Source: an uncultured Eubacteriales bacterium (GTDB taxonomy: Bacteria > Bacillota > Clostridia > Christensenellales > Borkfalkiaceae). Taken from it: 6,442 nt of DNA. This document shows positions 5,742-6,442 of the stretch, piece after piece. The position numbers and the translations under genes are program-made. Location of the stretch: NCBI GenBank assembly GCA_958405585.1, contig CATYEP010000108.1:1-6442 (forward strand). Direction: 5' to 3'. Positions within the stretch are counted from its first letter, which is position 1. The number at the start of each line of letters is the position of its first letter. The notes under the pieces are model-generated. The model did no database searches. It saw nothing but the letters and a program-made list of their open reading frames with translations, and had not been told where the DNA came from.

Positions 5742-6442
5742 TTACTCGGCCTTAGAAACCCGTTTCTGTATAAACTGCTTAAGCCCTACAAACAGTAACG
5801 TGATAATAACGACGACGATCGAAGTAGCCATAGCCTGCCCGTATTGCATCCGCTCATAAGCAAGAGAATATATTCCGAAAACCAGTGTTTTTGCTGAACC
5901 GTTAGGGCCGCCTGTTCCGTCCGTCATAACGTAAACATTATCGAAAGCCAACAAAGATGAGGACAAGCTTAGCAAAAATTGCACTCCAATCATATAAGCT
6001 ATATTGGGCAGGATAATTCGCAATACAACCTGAAAACGTGTAGCACCATCCAATCGTGCCGCTTCGAGGATGCTTTCGTCAACACTCTCAATCGCAACAA
6101 GATAAATCAAAATGTTCAGTCCGCCTCCTCGTATCGACGGGAAAGTAAGGCAGAACTTGATCCAATTTTCATCCAGCAACCACGTTTGGGCCTTGCCGCC
6201 AAACAACGTCACCAAAAAATTTGCCAAACCGCCATCCGGCTCCCAAATGAATCGCCATAGCGTCATGCTTGCAACTGATGGAATCGCAGCCGGTAAAACA
6301 AACAAATATCGCATCACAGCTTTTCCTTTTACGACCTCATTCAGGAGTAAAGCCTGTACGATGGGTACCCAAAAGCCAAACACTAGGCCGAGAAGATACA
6401 GCGCCACCGTATTCCAAAGCTGCTGCCAAAACATGCTTGACT
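5742..6442 (-). CDS. CUT1 sugar ABC transporter permease, MalF/UgpA type (5' partial)
   Basis: This is an inner-membrane subunit of a carbohydrate ABC importer (binding-protein-dependent transport family). The reading frame stays open to the right window edge: two codons (TCA, AGC) precede the first visible ATG at 6434. The text there, SSMFWQQLWNTVALYLLG, matches the NT-containing start of the second membrane helix in this family. TM1 and the true start codon are therefore outside the window. Counting from the ATG at 6434, about 230 residues are visible, against roughly 290-310 for complete relatives. Hydrophobic segments lie near residues 8-31, 42-62, 104-116, 145-165 and 200-218. The cytoplasmic EAA loop that docks the ATPase is intact: E124-A-A-x-x-D129-G-A, followed by the LP motif at 142-143. 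The family's GGP motif is at 175-177. The gene ends in TAA, 11 bases before the partner permease. The family call is secure; the sugar transported cannot be read from sequence. Confidence 0.93.
   Translation of the reverse strand, partial: SSMFWQQLWNTVALYLLGLVFGFWVPIVQALLLNEVVKGKAVMRYLFVLPAAIPSVASMTLWRFIWEPDGGLANFLVTLFGGKAQTWLLDENWIKFCLTFPSIRGGGLNILIYLVAIESVDESILEAARLDGATRFQVVLRIILPNIAYMIGVQFLLSLSSSLLAFDNVYVMTDGTGGPNGSAKTLVFGIYSLAYERMQYGQAMATSIVVVIITLLFVGLKQFIQKRVSKAE

Larger units (their letters stand above)
1..6442 (-). other. Single-direction operon for glycan capture, processing and import (continues past both edges)
   Basis: Five co-directional genes are separated by 11, 17, 24 and 51 bases, with no hairpin terminators or promoter-like boxes visible between them. 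The order is permease, permease, GH99-like lipoprotein, surface protein A, surface protein B. The promoter, any regulator and the solute-binding protein must lie upstream of base 6442 if they belong to this unit. The operon end lies left of base 1. Operon structure is inferred from spacing and strand only. Confidence 0.75.

Noticed and set aside
1..6442. CRISPR array, tRNA, rRNA, insertion sequence or riboswitch
   Set aside because: There are no periodic repeats, no RNA gene signatures, no transposase-like protein and no noncoding stretch longer than 51 bases to hold such elements.

Overview
All recognisable coding sequence lies on the minus strand, so transcription runs from high to low coordinates. 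Five genes are packed head to tail with gaps of only 11, 17, 24 and 51 bases. Each of the four starts inside the window has a strong purine-rich Shine-Dalgarno sequence. I see no terminator hairpin in any gap, so this looks like one operon that enters from the right edge and leaves at the left edge. The GC content is moderate, by eye in the mid 40s percent. The AGGAGG-type ribosome sites, the CUT1 sugar ABC permeases, the N-terminal lipoprotein signal and the C-terminal Gly-Cys/TM/Lys-Arg tail all suggest a Bacillota (Firmicutes), most likely an uncultured gut-type clostridium. That assignment is inference; there is no rRNA or other phylogenetic marker here.

In order of transcription the layout is as follows. 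(1) 6442-5742: a MalF/UgpA-type sugar ABC permease whose N-terminus lies beyond the window. (2) 5730-4195: a MalG/AraQ-type partner permease with an unusually large extracytoplasmic insertion between TM1 and TM2. (3) 4177-2876: a lipoprotein-like enzyme of the GH99-like/WbsX group. (4) 2851-1187: a secreted, C-terminally membrane-anchored protein of 554 residues with an N-terminal beta domain, a large middle region and a fibronectin-III-like domain. (5) 1135-1: a clear tandem paralogue of gene 4, cut by the left edge after 378 residues.

The genes read as a glycan-use locus. The surface proteins may bind a polysaccharide, the GH99-like lipoprotein may cleave or process it at the membrane, and the two permeases would import the released oligosaccharide. 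The solute-binding protein and the ATPase are not in the window. The binding protein is probably upstream of gene 1, and in many Bacillota the ATPase is a shared MsmX-type protein encoded elsewhere.

The two most unusual points are the roughly 190-residue loop grafted into a MalG-type permease and the tandem pair of surface proteins. The pair shares a strongly conserved SEYWxHWExDDW core that I cannot place in any family.
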